64,000 nucleotides of DNA from CAVPMN01 sp963706425. Lineage in GTDB: Bacteria; Actinomycetota; Acidimicrobiia; Acidimicrobiales; Acidimicrobilacustridaceae. Position 1 is the first letter of the stretch. Every line of letters begins with the position of its first letter. The position numbers and the translations under genes are program-made. The DNA lies in the NCBI GenBank assembly GCA_963706425.1, contig CAVPMN010000001.1, forward strand, positions 930,001 through 994,000, given 5' to 3'. Below, one piece after another: positions 44,933-56,476 of the stretch. A model generated the notes under the pieces. That model did not search any database. It worked only from the letters and a program-made list of their open reading frames with translations, and had not been told where the DNA came from.

Positions 44933-46033
44933 ATGGTGGCCGATGGGGACGCCCACGCCGGGCCGGATCCGGCGCACGAGCCGAGACGCGAGCTGCTCGA
45001 GCTCGCCGATTCGACTGTCGACGAGCTGGTCGAACGCGCCGAGGGAGCAGAACCTGCCGTCCGTCCGGCACGCCGCCGGCGTCGTTGGGTGCTTCCCCTA
45101 CGCATCGTCGTCAGCCTGGGCATGCTCTGGGTGCTGTTCACCCGCATCCCCGACTTCGAGTGGGACGGCCTCATCCCCACCTGGGACTCGTCGACGTGGG
45201 CCTGGCTGGCCGGTGCTGCTCTGCTCACCCTGCTCGGCATCGTGCTGTCGGCGCTGCGTTGGCAACAGGTGCTGCACGCGCTCGGCCTGCGGGCCGGCCT
45301 TCGCCAGCTGGTGTCGCTCTACTTCGCCGGGCAGTTCGTGTCGAACGTGCTGCCCACCACGATCGGCGGCGACGTGCTGCGCGTCAGCCGGCTGTCGAAG
45401 TCCAACGGCGATCCGCCCGACACCTTCGCCTCGGTCGTGCTCGAGCGCCTCACAGGCTGGCTGGTGCTGCCCCTCATCACCCTGTTCGGATTGGCCATCA
45501 ACCCCGGGCTGCGCGAGCTCGGCCGAGCCACCACGCTCGCCGTGCTGATCGCGGTCGGCACCTTGGTGGCGTTGATCGTGGTGCTGGTGGCGGCTGATCA
45601 CCCCAACCTCGGCGGCCGCTTTCGCCATCGCGAAGGCTGGATGCGCTTCGTGGGTGCCGTCCACATCGGCGTCTCCCACCTGCGCCGCCATCCTGCGGCC
45701 GCGTTCAGCGTGATCGCCGTGGGGCTGCTCTACCAGTTCGTGCTCTGCCTGGCGGCGCTGATGGCGGCCGAGGCGGTGGGGCTCACCGACATGGGCCTCA
45801 CCCCCCTGCTGGCGTTCTTCCCGGCGGTGCTCATCGCCCAGGTGCTCCCGATCGGCATCTCGGGCCTCGGCGTCCGCGAGGGTGCCTTCGTCATCTTCCT
45901 CACCCCGCTCGGCGTCCCTCCCGAGCAGGCCGTGGCGTTGGGGTTGCTGCTCTACCTGCTCAATCTGGGCGTCAGCCTGCTGGGAGCGCCGGCGTTCGCC
46001 GTGGGGGCCCGCACGAACGAGGCCGTCGCCTGA
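44933..46033 (+). CDS. UPF0104/LPG-synthase-TM-like membrane protein
   Basis: A 366-residue protein with about eight membrane helices and a charged N-terminal tail. Family parts: RQLVSLYFAGQFVSNVLPTTIGGDVLRVSRL, FASVVLERLTGWLVLPL, and IAQVLPIGISGLGVREGAFV near the C-terminus. This matches the lysylphosphatidylglycerol-synthetase transmembrane (AglD/UPF0104) family, probably a lipid flippase or glycolipid-related enzyme. A -10-like tacact lies three bases before the ATG, so translation might start at the next codon (GTG) on a leaderless message. Confidence 0.87.
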   Translation: MVADGDAHAGPDPAHEPRRELLELADSTVDELVERAEGAEPAVRPARRRRRWVLPLRIVVSLGMLWVLFTRIPDFEWDGLIPTWDSSTWAWLAGAALLTLLGIVLSALRWQQVLHALGLRAGLRQLVSLYFAGQFVSNVLPTTIGGDVLRVSRLSKSNGDPPDTFASVVLERLTGWLVLPLITLFGLAINPGLRELGRATTLAVLIAVGTLVALIVVLVAADHPNLGGRFRHREGWMRFVGAVHIGVSHLRRHPAAAFSVIAVGLLYQFVLCLAALMAAEAVGLTDMGLTPLLAFFPAVLIAQVLPIGISGLGVREGAFVIFLTPLGVPPEQAVALGLLLYLLNLGVSLLGAPAFAVGARTNEAVA

Positions 46034-46034
46034 C

Positions 46035-46082
46035 GCCCTGATCGGCCCGCGCCCTGATCGGCCCGCGCCCTGATCGGCCCGC
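46035..46082. repeat. three perfect 16-bp tandem repeats
   Basis: The unit gccctgatcggcccgc occurs three times head-to-tail immediately after the stop of the UPF0104-type gene. Each unit contains gccc and gggc-like partial symmetry, so the array can fold into small hairpins. It lies between that gene and dxs. Confidence 0.85.
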
Positions 46083-46147
46083 GTGCGTGGTCGGACGAGA
46101 CGCGAGAGGGGTACCGTGACCCCGATGCCGCATCTGCCCCCGCACGC

Positions 46148-47999
46148 ATGATCATCGAGACCATCAACGGCCCGGCCGACCTCCGGACGCTCGACGAGGG
46201 CCAGCTCGAGGTTCTCGCCGCCGAGATCCGCGAGCTGGTGGTCGAGTCGGCCACCAGGGTGAGCGGCCACCTCGGCTCCAACCTCGGGGTTGTCGAGCTC
46301 ACGCTCGCGCTGCACCGGGTGTTCGACTCACCGCGCGACATCATCCTGTGGGACACCGGCCACCAGGCCTACGTGCACAAGATCGTCACCGGGCGGCGCG
46401 ACGACTTCGCCACCCTGCGCCAGGCCGACGGTCTGTCGGGCTATCCGTGCCGGGCCGAGTCGGAGCACGACTGGATCGAGAACAGCCACGCCTCGACCAT
46501 CCTGAGCTACGCGTATGGACTGGCCACGGCGGAGCAATCAGAGCTCGGCGATCACCGGCGGGTGATCGCGGTGATCGGCGACGGGTCGATGACCGGCGGC
46601 ATGGCCTTCGAGGGACTCAACAACCTCGGGCACTCCGGGCGCGACTGCATCATCATCCTCAACGACAACGGTCGCTCCTACGCACCCACCATCTCCCGCC
46701 TCGGCGAGAGCCTGGTCAAGATCCGCAACAACCCCACCTACATGCGCCGCCAGGCGCGCCTCGAGCGCATGATCGGCGAGATGCCCCTCGTCGGCGACCG
46801 CCTCGAGCGGGCGCTCGACGCCACCAAGGCGGCCGTGCGCGAGATGTGGGAGCCGCCCGAGTTCTTCGAGGCGCTGGGCGTGCGCTACGCCGGGCCGTTC
46901 GACGGACACGACATCCCGAGGCTCGAGGAGGCCTTGCGCAATGCAGCCGAGATCGGCGGTCCGCAGGTCATCCACGTGCTCACCCAGAAGGGTCGCGGCT
47001 ACCCACCGGCCGAGAACGACAACATCAAGCGCCTCCACGACATGGGCCCCGCCGCCAAGCCAGGCAGCTACACGGCGGCGTTCACCGACGCGCTCGTTGA
47101 AGGAAGCCGAGGAGCGTCCCGAGCTGGTGGCCATCACCGCCGCCATGCCCGACTCCACCGGTCTGCTGCCGTTCGCCGATCGCTATCCCGACCGGTTCTT
47201 CGACGTCGGCATCGCCGAGCAGCACGCGGTCACCTCGGCCGCCGGCATGGCCATGGGCGGATTGCGACCGGTCGTCGCCATCTACTCGACGTTCCTCACC
47301 CGGGCGTTCGACCAGGTGAACCTCGATGTGGGGCTGCACCGTCAGCCGGTGGTGTTCTGCATCGACCGGGCGGGCGTCACCGGCCCCGACGGGCCCAGCC
47401 ACCACGGTCTGCTCGACATGGTGCTGCTCACCAAGGTGCCCGGGATGACGGTGCTGGCGCCGTCGTCCTATCAGGAGGTGCAGGTGATGCTGCACGACGC
47501 CCTCGAGATCACCACCGGCCCGGTGGCCATCCGTTGGGCGCGCACCAAGCCCCGACAGGTGAACTCACCCGACGAGGTCGGGCACGGCCTCACGGGGCGC
47601 CTGCTGCGCGCGGGCGACGAGCTGTGCATCATCTCGGTGGGCAAGATGATCGACGCCGCCGAAGAGGCCGCCGACCTGCTGGCGGCCGACGGCGTGTCGG
47701 TGTCGGTGTGGGATGCACGTGTCGTCAAGCCACTCGACCCGGCGATGCTGGCCGACGCCGCCCGGCACCGCTACGTGGTCACCGTCGAAGACGGTCTGCG
47801 CGATGGCGGGGTCGGATCAGCCGTGAGCGACGCGCTCGCCGAGCTCACGATGGGCGGGCCGGCACCGCGCGTGCGCGTGCTCGGCGTGCCCGCCGCCTAT
47901 CTGGCTCACGGCGAGCCCGATGCCATCTTGTCGCAGCTCGGTCTCGACGGCGCAGGCGTGGCCGCCGCCGCCCGCAGCCTCATCGCCGCTGATCAGTAG
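46148..47999 (+). CDS. dxs: 1-deoxy-D-xylulose-5-phosphate synthase, +1 frameshift
   Basis: A joined product of about 616 residues that condenses pyruvate and glyceraldehyde 3-phosphate in the first step of the MEP isoprenoid pathway. TPP-binding motifs GHQAYVHKIVTGR, GDGSMTGGMAFEGLNN and LNDNGRSYAPT are in the first frame; GIAEQHAVTSAAG, AGVTGPDGPSHHG and VGKMIDAAEEAADLL are in the second. One extra base at about 47100 (gttga-aggaagcc) separates them. The upstream gap has tandem repeats; the end overlaps nfuA tail-to-tail by seven bases. Confidence 0.93.
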
Positions 48000-48604
48000 A
48001 AGGGGTTCTCGCCGGCGTCGTGGTCGGTGACATCGATGATCTCGGTGACCTCGGGGATCGCTTCCTTGATGGCCACCTGGATGCCTTCGCGCAACGTGGC
48101 CGCACTGAGCGCGCAGCCCTGGCAGCCACCACCCATGCTGAGGAACACCTTGGTGTCCTCGACGCCGACCAGCGCCGCGAAGCCGCCGTGTGAGGCGAGC
48201 GACGGGTTGATCGACTCGGCGAGCAGCTGCTGCACCTTCTCGGCGATGTCGCCCGTGAGCTCGATGTTCGCGCCGAGCAGCGGGTTGGGCCGGTTGGGGT
48301 TGCGGATGACCAGCCCGCCCTGACCCTCGTTGCGGGGCAGGTCGAGGGTGGCCCCTCGCAGCTGGTCGACGCTGTTCTCGGGGATGACGACGGTGAGCTC
48401 GCCCTGCTGCGAGACGTGGTCGCCCTCGGCGGCCGCATCGACGGCCTCGAAGCCCAGGTCGTAGGCATATTCGGGACCCTGCTGGCCGACCACTTCGACC
48501 CGCAGGCCGAGCGTGGCCGGATCGTCTTCGCCCTCGCGGATCTCGAGGATCTTGGCCAGGGCCTCTTCGGTGACGGTGAGCACGAAATCAGTGTCGACAG
48601 GCAT
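47993..48604 (-). CDS. nfuA: NfuA-type Fe-S scaffold/carrier protein
   Basis: A 203-residue protein delivering 4Fe-4S clusters to targets. The N-terminal half is a degenerate A-type domain (VTEEALAKILEIREG). The C-terminal NifU domain has the cluster Cys pair in MGGGCQGCAL (Cys161, Cys164). Its end overlaps dxs tail-to-tail; the later MEP enzymes IspG/IspH are Fe-S proteins, so the pairing makes sense. The start region faces the secreted peptidase gene across a repeat-rich gap. Confidence 0.92.
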   Translation of the reverse strand: MPVDTDFVLTVTEEALAKILEIREGEDDPATLGLRVEVVGQQGPEYAYDLGFEAVDAAAEGDHVSQQGELTVVIPENSVDQLRGATLDLPRNEGQGGLVIRNPNRPNPLLGANIELTGDIAEKVQQLLAESINPSLASHGGFAALVGVEDTKVFLSMGGGCQGCALSAATLREGIQVAIKEAIPEVTEIIDVTDHDAGENPFY

Positions 48605-48660
48605 CGCCGTTCAGCGTACCGGCCCTGTCCGCAGTACCGCCGACGAGCGCGCAGTCCCGC

Positions 48661-48756
48661 CGACGCGCCCGTCCCCGCCGGGCGCGGAGTACCCCCGACG
48701 CGCCCGTCCCCGCCGGGCGCGCAGTACCCCCGACGCGCCCGTCCCCGCCGGGCGCG
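48661..48756. repeat. 35-bp tandem repeats with hairpin potential
   Basis: Nearly identical 35-base units start at 48661, 48696 and 48731 (the third is 26 bases), with a decayed partial copy just before. Each contains cgcgccc and gggcgcg arms around a nine-base loop and a short cagtacccc linker. They lie between the divergent nfuA and subtilisin genes. Confidence 0.85.
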
Positions 48757-48828
48757 TAAGCGCGGTTGCCTTCGGCGGTCAGGGCTTCCGTGACCCACCA
48801 CCGCCCACTCCCACCTCGGAGGCCCACC

Positions 48829-51480
48829 ATGGAGCTCACCAGCGCAGCCATCCCTTCGTCCCCGTCCCCGACCCGTCGCCGGGCCTCCCGGGCCGTCGCC
48901 GCCGTCCTGGCCGTGGCCCTCGTGGCCACGGCGATCCTCATCCTGCGCCCCAGCCCGGGCTCCCAGGCCGGCCCGGTCGTCGCTCCGGAGCCTGACACCA
49001 CCGAGCCCTACGACCCAGCCGAGGTCGAGGGCCAGCTGTCGTTCACGGTCGACCCGAGCCTGGTGCCCGCGGTCGCCGACGTCGCCGGCGTGCACGAGGG
49101 TGACGCCCCGCGGCCGACCGCCCGACTGGTCGACAGCAGCGGCCACGCCTCCGATCTGGTCCTCGACGAGCTGCTGGTCAGCACCGCCGACCGCGGCGCG
49201 CTCGATGCCTTCCTCGCCCGCTGGTCGGCCACGCTCGTCGACGAGATGCCCGCCACCGATGGCGGTGTCGTCGACTACCTCGTGCGCCTCGACCCGCGGA
49301 GCTTCGATCCGAGCGGGGGCCCTGACGCCCTGCTCGCCCTCGAGCCTCACCAGCCCGGCCAGATGCGCTTCGGTGACGACGCCGCGTTGCGGCTGGTGGC
49401 TCTGGCGGCGGTCGACGCGGACGAGCACGGCCTGGCGATCATGCCCAACTGGCTCGAGGAGCCCGACTCGATCGCGGATGGCACGACCACCGAGGCCTAC
49501 GACGCGGGCGACCGCAACGCCTTCAACTGGTCGTACATGAAGGCCGGCGGCGTGCTCGACATCGGCGTGGCTCCCGCCTGGCAGCTCCTCGAGAGCCAGG
49601 GACGGCTCGACGAGCGCGTCCGCATCATGATCGTCGACGGCGGCTTCTACCCGAACCACGACTTCCCCGACGAGCAGAAGATCCGCAAGGGTGAATGGCG
49701 CAAGAAGAACGCCATGAACTGCACCGGTGGCAGCCTCTGCCCGTGGCACGGGTCGGACGTGACCCTCGCGGCCATGGGCAAGCTCGACAACGAGTACGGC
49801 ACGGCCGGGCCCGCCGGCCCGGTGGCCGAGCTGGTCGCCCTGGTCGCGGACACCGACTCGTACACCCGACTCAAGAAGGTGCGCGAGGTCGCCGGCGAGG
49901 AGAAGCCCGACATCGTCAACATGAGCTTCGGCACCGGTGTCACCGCGTTCCGCGGCATCGCCGAGGACACCTACAACCGCAACTACGACGACGTGCGCAA
50001 GGGCGGCGCCACGTTGTTCGCCGCGGCCGGCAACGACGGCATCGACGTCGACAGCCGGGCGTGCATCGGCAAGCACTGCTACGAGACGCTCCTCGTGGTG
50101 CCGTGCGAGAGCAAGCACGTCATCTGCGTGGGCGGCACCAAGACCTCGTCCACCTGGAAGGCCGACGGGTCGAACTTCGGTGGCCGTCCGGGCACGGGCT
50201 CGGTCGAGCTGTGGGCGCCCTACTGCATGCGGGTGATGAACGACGCCGGTGATCCGTTCTACGAGACGGAGACCAAGACGTCGTGTGGCACCAGCTTCTC
50301 GAGCCCGTTCGTGGCCGGCATCGCCGCCCTGCTGAAGGCGGCCGACCCCGGGCTCTCCCACGGCGAGATCCGCGAGGTGCTCGCCGACACCGCTCATCGC
50401 GGCGGCGTGCACTTCGATCACCTCATCGCCACCGATTGGCAACGACGGGTGAACGCGCTCGCCGCCGTGGAGGCCGTGCTCGGGGTGAGCCCGGCCAAGC
50501 CGACCGTCAGCATCGACGCACCCGGCGACGGCGAGTTCTACGCCCTCGATCACTGGTTCGACCTGCGGGCCACTGCGACCAGCTTCGCCGGTGGGCCCCT
50601 GCCCGTGGTGTGGACCAGCAACATCGACGGCGACCTCGGCACCACCGGGCTCGACGGCGACCTCACCGTCGCGCCGCTGTCGCCCGGCACCCACGTGATC
50701 AGCGCGCTCGTGGCCGACACCCTCGGCCAGGCGGCGATGGATCAGGTGACCATCGAGGTCGGCAACACGCCGCCCACGGTCGACATCGTGACGCCGACCG
50801 ACGGCGACTCGCTCTACGAGGGCCAGAGCCTCCAGCTGGTCGGCTTCACCCAGGATCTCGACCACTACGGCCCGCTGCCCGACGAGTCGGTGCGATGGGA
50901 GGTGCGCAAGGTGGTCGGCGGGGCGCTGGTGTTCGAGGGCACCGGTCATGTCGCTGCGGTGCCCGACGTCGACGTGACCGCCGGTGACCTGGCGGTGCGG
51001 TTCGTCGCCGACGACGACGGCATCGTGGTCGAGGACCAGGTGGTCGTCGAGGTGCTGCCCGTGCCGGAAGGCGAGCACGTGCCGTCGGCCATCATCGTCG
51101 AGCCCACCGTCGGCACCGAGCGGGGCACCGGAGGCGGCAAGGTCGACGTGCGGCTCCGTGGCATGGGCTACGACCTGGGCTACGGCGATCTGCCCGGCAC
51201 CCGCTTCCGGTGGACCGCCCGCAGCCAGGCCGGCACCGAGCTGGTGCTGTGCACCGGCTCGTCCCTCCCGGGTGGTGGCGGTGGCGGCGGCGGGTTCGTC
51301 GCTCTCACCGACTGCTCCGATGTCGTCGTGCAGCTCGGCCTCGACCCCAACGTCGGTGATGCCGGCGGCGACGGCCTGATGGACCCGACCGTGTGGACCA
51401 TCACCCTCGAGGTGGTCGACCTCGCCGGGCTGTCGGACACCGACGTGACGACCGTCGAGATCTACCTGGCCGTCGGCTGA
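48829..51480 (+). CDS. secreted subtilisin-family (S8) serine peptidase
   Basis: An 883-residue exported peptidase. The N-terminal membrane/signal helix (AVAAVLAVALVATAILIL) is followed by a prodomain-like region, then the S8 domain with Asp270 (IMIVDGGF), His307 (PWHGSDVT), oxyanion Asn402 (AAAGNDG) and Ser489 (CGTSFSSP). After residue about 560 come Ig/PKD-like beta domains (TVSIDAPGDGEFYAL, TPPTVDIVTPTDGDSLYEGQSL) and a Gly-rich loop. Several Cys pairs suggest disulfides. Start set by ribosome site cggagg. The substrate is unknown; likely extracellular. Confidence 0.92.
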   Translation: MELTSAAIPSSPSPTRRRASRAVAAVLAVALVATAILILRPSPGSQAGPVVAPEPDTTEPYDPAEVEGQLSFTVDPSLVPAVADVAGVHEGDAPRPTARLVDSSGHASDLVLDELLVSTADRGALDAFLARWSATLVDEMPATDGGVVDYLVRLDPRSFDPSGGPDALLALEPHQPGQMRFGDDAALRLVALAAVDADEHGLAIMPNWLEEPDSIADGTTTEAYDAGDRNAFNWSYMKAGGVLDIGVAPAWQLLESQGRLDERVRIMIVDGGFYPNHDFPDEQKIRKGEWRKKNAMNCTGGSLCPWHGSDVTLAAMGKLDNEYGTAGPAGPVAELVALVADTDSYTRLKKVREVAGEEKPDIVNMSFGTGVTAFRGIAEDTYNRNYDDVRKGGATLFAAAGNDGIDVDSRACIGKHCYETLLVVPCESKHVICVGGTKTSSTWKADGSNFGGRPGTGSVELWAPYCMRVMNDAGDPFYETETKTSCGTSFSSPFVAGIAALLKAADPGLSHGEIREVLADTAHRGGVHFDHLIATDWQRRVNALAAVEAVLGVSPAKPTVSIDAPGDGEFYALDHWFDLRATATSFAGGPLPVVWTSNIDGDLGTTGLDGDLTVAPLSPGTHVISALVADTLGQAAMDQVTIEVGNTPPTVDIVTPTDGDSLYEGQSLQLVGFTQDLDHYGPLPDESVRWEVRKVVGGALVFEGTGHVAAVPDVDVTAGDLAVRFVADDDGIVVEDQVVVEVLPVPEGEHVPSAIIVEPTVGTERGTGGGKVDVRLRGMGYDLGYGDLPGTRFRWTARSQAGTELVLCTGSSLPGGGGGGGGFVALTDCSDVVVQLGLDPNVGDAGGDGLMDPTVWTITLEVVDLAGLSDTDVTTVEIYLAVG

Positions 51481-51556
51481 CGGCGCTCTCGCGGGCGGCG
51501 GTGCGGTGAAGGGCGGGTGCCTCCGGGCATCCGCCCTTCGTCGCGAGCGCTCGCAG

Positions 51557-52330
51557 CTATCGGCTGAGCGCCGCCATGCCGTCGACGTTGATCTTCTGAC
51601 CCGTGACGTAGGTGTTGGACGGCCCGACGAGGAAACGCACCACGTTGGCCACGTCGTCTGGTGTGCACACATGGCCGAAGGGCATGGCGGCGTCGATGGT
51701 GCGCAGATCGTCGACGCCGGCGACCGCCTTCATCAGCTTCTGGCCCATGGTGGTGTCGACCACCCCGGGGGCCACGATGTTGACCCGGATGTTGTTGCGC
51801 AGCTCTTCTTTGGCGAGGGTGAGCGCCAGGGCTTCGAGGGCGGCCTTGCCCATGTTGTAGGGCGCGCCGCCTGCGGGGTTGTTGAGCGTGACCGACGACG
51901 AGATGACCACGATGTCGCCCCGACCACGGGTGCGCATCGAGGGCACGACGAGCTGACACAGCTGGTGAGGCCCGAGGGCGTGGGTGCGCACCACCCGGTC
52001 GAGCTCGGCTGGATCGGTCTTCACGACGCTGTGGCCGCGGCTGGCGATGCCGGCGTTGTTGACGAGGATGTCGACGCCCCCGAAGTCGGCCAGCACCTGC
52101 TCGACCATCGCCGCGTTGTCGTCGAGCGAGTCGACCGACGCCGGGTAGGCGACGGCCCGGCGACCGAGCGCCTCGATCTGCGCGACCGTGTCATCGGCAC
52201 TCTCGCGATCGGATCGGTAGTTGACGGCGACGTCCGCCCCGTCGGCAGCCAGCGCCAAGGAGATCGCCCGGCCGATCCCTCGACCCCCGCCCGTGACCAG
52301 CGCGACCCGTCGTTCACCTTCCGGCGCCAT
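51557..52330 (-). CDS. 3-oxoacyl-ACP-reductase-like SDR
   Basis: A 257-residue SDR with RRVALVTGGGRGIGRAI, NNAGIAS, Ser in ISSSVTLNNP, YNMGK and the NIVAPGVVDTTMG segment. The basic NYRSDRESADD after strand 2 favours NADPH, as in FabG-type reductases. The ATG at MAPEGERR is chosen by ribosome site gaggggga. It lies just downstream of the ABC-F gene on the same strand. The physiological ketone is unknown. Confidence 0.9.
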   Translation of the reverse strand: MAPEGERRVALVTGGGRGIGRAISLALAADGADVAVNYRSDRESADDTVAQIEALGRRAVAYPASVDSLDDNAAMVEQVLADFGGVDILVNNAGIASRGHSVVKTDPAELDRVVRTHALGPHQLCQLVVPSMRTRGRGDIVVISSSVTLNNPAGGAPYNMGKAALEALALTLAKEELRNNIRVNIVAPGVVDTTMGQKLMKAVAGVDDLRTIDAAMPFGHVCTPDDVANVVRFLVGPSNTYVTGQKINVDGMAALSR

Positions 52331-52359
52331 CGTCCCCCTCGTGTGCTCGATCGACGCCA

Positions 52360-54129
<1,770 letters not shown>

Positions 54130-54157
54130 CAGCCCAGGCTAGGTAGATTGGCCGGCC

Positions 54158-55714
54158 GTGACCGACGTCGAGAGTCCCGCCGCTGCCCTTCGGCAGCTGC
54201 GGCGAACCAGGCGACACAACCGTCTGGCCGACGTCCACTGGATCGACGCTCTCTACCGCGTCTACATCGCGGCCCTCGGCGGCGCCATCTTCGTCCTGTT
54301 CGCGGCCGGTCGACTGCCCGACGACCGGCTCGACACCACCGACGCGCTGACCTTCATGAACGACGCCGTGCCCATCCTCGGCTTGGTGTTCGCCGTGGCA
54401 GTGGCGATCGGCTGTCGATCCGGCGGGCGCGGCGGTCCGCTCGTGCTCGAGGGACCGGTCGTGATGTACGAGCTCGGTGCACCCGTCCCCCGGTCCGTCA
54501 CCCTGCGCAGCCCCGCAGTCAAGCAGCTGCGGTTCCTCGCCTTCGCCGGCGCGGTCGTCGGTGCGCTGGTCGGAGAGTTGGCCGCTCGGCGACTGCCGGT
54601 CGCGGTGGCCGCGTCGGTTGCGGTCGGAGCCGTCGCGTTCGCCTTGGTCGCCGTGATGGCGGCGGGCGTGGCGATGGTGCTGTCGGGCCGACAGGTCGGC
54701 TGGCTCTGGGCCAACGTGATCGCCGCGGTGGTGTTGGCGTGGTCGGCCGTCGACCTGTTGGCCGGCACCATCACCTCGCCGCTCACCCTGCTGGCCCGCT
54801 TCGCCTTCTGGCCGCTCGAGGTCGACCCGGTCGCCATCGTCGGCGTGCTCGTCGCGCTTCTCGTCCCGGTCATCGGGCTCACCATGGTGGGCGGTCTGTC
54901 GATCGAGGCCGCCCGGCGCCGCGCCGGGTTGGTGTCGCAGCTGCGATTCGCGGTCACCCTGCAAGACGTCCGCACGGTGGTGCTGCTGCGCCGACAGCTC
55001 TCCCAGGAACGTCCTCGCCGGCGACCGTGGATCAAGACCAAACGCGGTGGCCGGCTGCCTCCCGTGTGGCGACGCGACTGGCAGAGCTACCTGCGTTTCC
55101 CCGCCGTGCGCCTGGCCCGCATGGCGCTGCTCGGTGTGGTGGCCGGTCTGGCGGCGGGTGCCACCTGGCGGGGGGTGACCCCGATGATCGTCGTGGTCGG
55201 GCTCGCCCTCTACGTCGCCGCCTTCGATGCCGCCGAGCCGATCGCGCAAGAGGTCGACCATCCCACCCGCTGGGAGAGCTTCCCCATGGAACCGGGCCGC
55301 TTGCTCCTGCAACACGTGCCTGCGGCGTTCCTCGCCATGCTGGCCGTCTACCTCGTCGGGGCCGCCACCAGCCTCGCCCTGGTTCCCCCCGAGGTCGTGC
55401 TGCGCCTGACCCCGGTGATGCTGGTGCCGGCCGTCGGCGCGGCGGCGCTGGCCGCCGCGATCGGCAGCTCGCAGGGCGCGCCCGACGTGGCCCAGATGGC
55501 CGGCCTCGGTCCGGACATGATGGGATTCGTCCTGATGGGCCGCCTCGTGCTGCCGCCTGCGCTGGTCGTCGTCGGCGTGCTCCCGTTGCTGGCGGCGGGG
55601 TCCGACGCCGACGCCGTGCCGGTGGGCGACGTGCAGAACCTCACCACCTACGTCCTCTTCGCACTCATCGCCGCCTTCCTGTGGCTGCGCTATCGCAAAC
55701 CCAAGCACCTGTGA
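54158..55714 (+). CDS. ABC-type permease-like membrane protein
   Basis: A 518-residue protein with about twelve hydrophobic segments and a basic central loop (RRQLSQERPRRRPWIKTKRGG). It lies eight bases upstream of an ATPase gene of the ABC type and on the same strand, so it is probably the permease of that transporter; the sequence itself has no diagnostic motif. Actinobacteria have comparable large permeases (DUF6297-type). GTG start. The transported substrate is unknown. Confidence 0.72.
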   Translation: MTDVESPAAALRQLRRTRRHNRLADVHWIDALYRVYIAALGGAIFVLFAAGRLPDDRLDTTDALTFMNDAVPILGLVFAVAVAIGCRSGGRGGPLVLEGPVVMYELGAPVPRSVTLRSPAVKQLRFLAFAGAVVGALVGELAARRLPVAVAASVAVGAVAFALVAVMAAGVAMVLSGRQVGWLWANVIAAVVLAWSAVDLLAGTITSPLTLLARFAFWPLEVDPVAIVGVLVALLVPVIGLTMVGGLSIEAARRRAGLVSQLRFAVTLQDVRTVVLLRRQLSQERPRRRPWIKTKRGGRLPPVWRRDWQSYLRFPAVRLARMALLGVVAGLAAGATWRGVTPMIVVVGLALYVAAFDAAEPIAQEVDHPTRWESFPMEPGRLLLQHVPAAFLAMLAVYLVGAATSLALVPPEVVLRLTPVMLVPAVGAAALAAAIGSSQGAPDVAQMAGLGPDMMGFVLMGRLVLPPALVVVGVLPLLAAGSDADAVPVGDVQNLTTYVLFALIAAFLWLRYRKPKHL

Positions 55715-55721
55715 GCCCGAC

Positions 55722-56444
55722 ATGACCTTCGCCATGCCCCAAGCCCCCCCGCCACCGTCGGAGAACCCCGACGCCGCCCTCGACGTCGCCGGCGTGGCCA
55801 AGGACTACGGCGACGGCATGGGGCTGTCGCCGATCGAGCTCGTGGTGCAGCCCGGCGAACTGGTGATGCTGGTCGGGCCCAACGGTGCCGGGAAGTCGAC
55901 GTTCCTCGGTCTGTGCGCCGGGTTGCTCGAGTCGAACGACGGCCACGCCTACGTGTTGGGCAACCCGGTCGGCTCGCAGGACGCACGCGTCGCCACGTCG
56001 TACCTGCCCGACACGCCGGTGCTCTACGACGACCTCAGCGTGAACGAGCACATCGAGTACGTCGCCCGCCTGCACGGCACCCAGGAGTGGGAGGAGTACG
56101 CCGACGACCTGCTCGAGATGTTCAACCTCACCGATCGGGCCGACGACCTCCCCAACCGCTTCAGCCGCGGGCTCCGTCAGAAGACCTCGGTCATCCTCGG
56201 TCTGATCCGCCCGTTCAGCCTGCTGCTGGTCGACGAACCGTTCGTCGGTCTCGACACGCCCGGTCAGGAGACGTTGGTCGAGGTGCTCGCCGACATCGCC
56301 GAGCAGGGTGCCGCAGTGGTGGTGTCGACCCACCAGCTCGACCTCACGTCGGTGGCCACCCGCTGCATCGGCCTGCAGGACGGGACGCTCGAGTACGACG
56401 GCGTCGCCACCCCGGAGAAGATCCGCACCCTCGTCGGCGGCTGA
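55722..56444 (+). CDS. ABC transporter ATP-binding protein
   Basis: A 240-residue ATPase with Walker A GPNGAGKST, signature-like FSRGLRQKTSV (an R/G-rich variant of LSGGQ), Walker B LLLVDEPFVGLD and the switch His in STHQLD. Partner of the preceding membrane protein, with an eight-base gap. The N-terminal MPQAPPPPSENP is a short extra tail. Whether the pair imports or exports is not resolved; the lack of a binding protein gene suggests an exporter. Confidence 0.9.
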   Translation: MTFAMPQAPPPPSENPDAALDVAGVAKDYGDGMGLSPIELVVQPGELVMLVGPNGAGKSTFLGLCAGLLESNDGHAYVLGNPVGSQDARVATSYLPDTPVLYDDLSVNEHIEYVARLHGTQEWEEYADDLLEMFNLTDRADDLPNRFSRGLRQKTSVILGLIRPFSLLLVDEPFVGLDTPGQETLVEVLADIAEQGAAVVVSTHQLDLTSVATRCIGLQDGTLEYDGVATPEKIRTLVGG

Positions 56445-56476
56445 TCGGGCGGTTGGCTGGCTAGGGTCGAGAGCCG

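Noticed and set aside
46035..46082. An attachment site or insertion scar at the 16-bp repeats
   Set aside because: No integrase, transposase or tRNA end is adjacent and the copies are directly head-to-tail.
48601..48760. A CRISPR array in the tandem repeats near 48.7 kb
   Set aside because: The 35-base units abut directly, have no unique spacers and no cas genes are near.
47980..51672. A 1230-codon open frame on the minus strand opposite the subtilisin gene
   Set aside because: It lies antisense to a convincing S8 peptidase and its translation is low-complexity with no domain. Long antisense frames are expected in 70% GC coding DNA; the same holds for 13787-15832 (-) and 18051-19589 (+).
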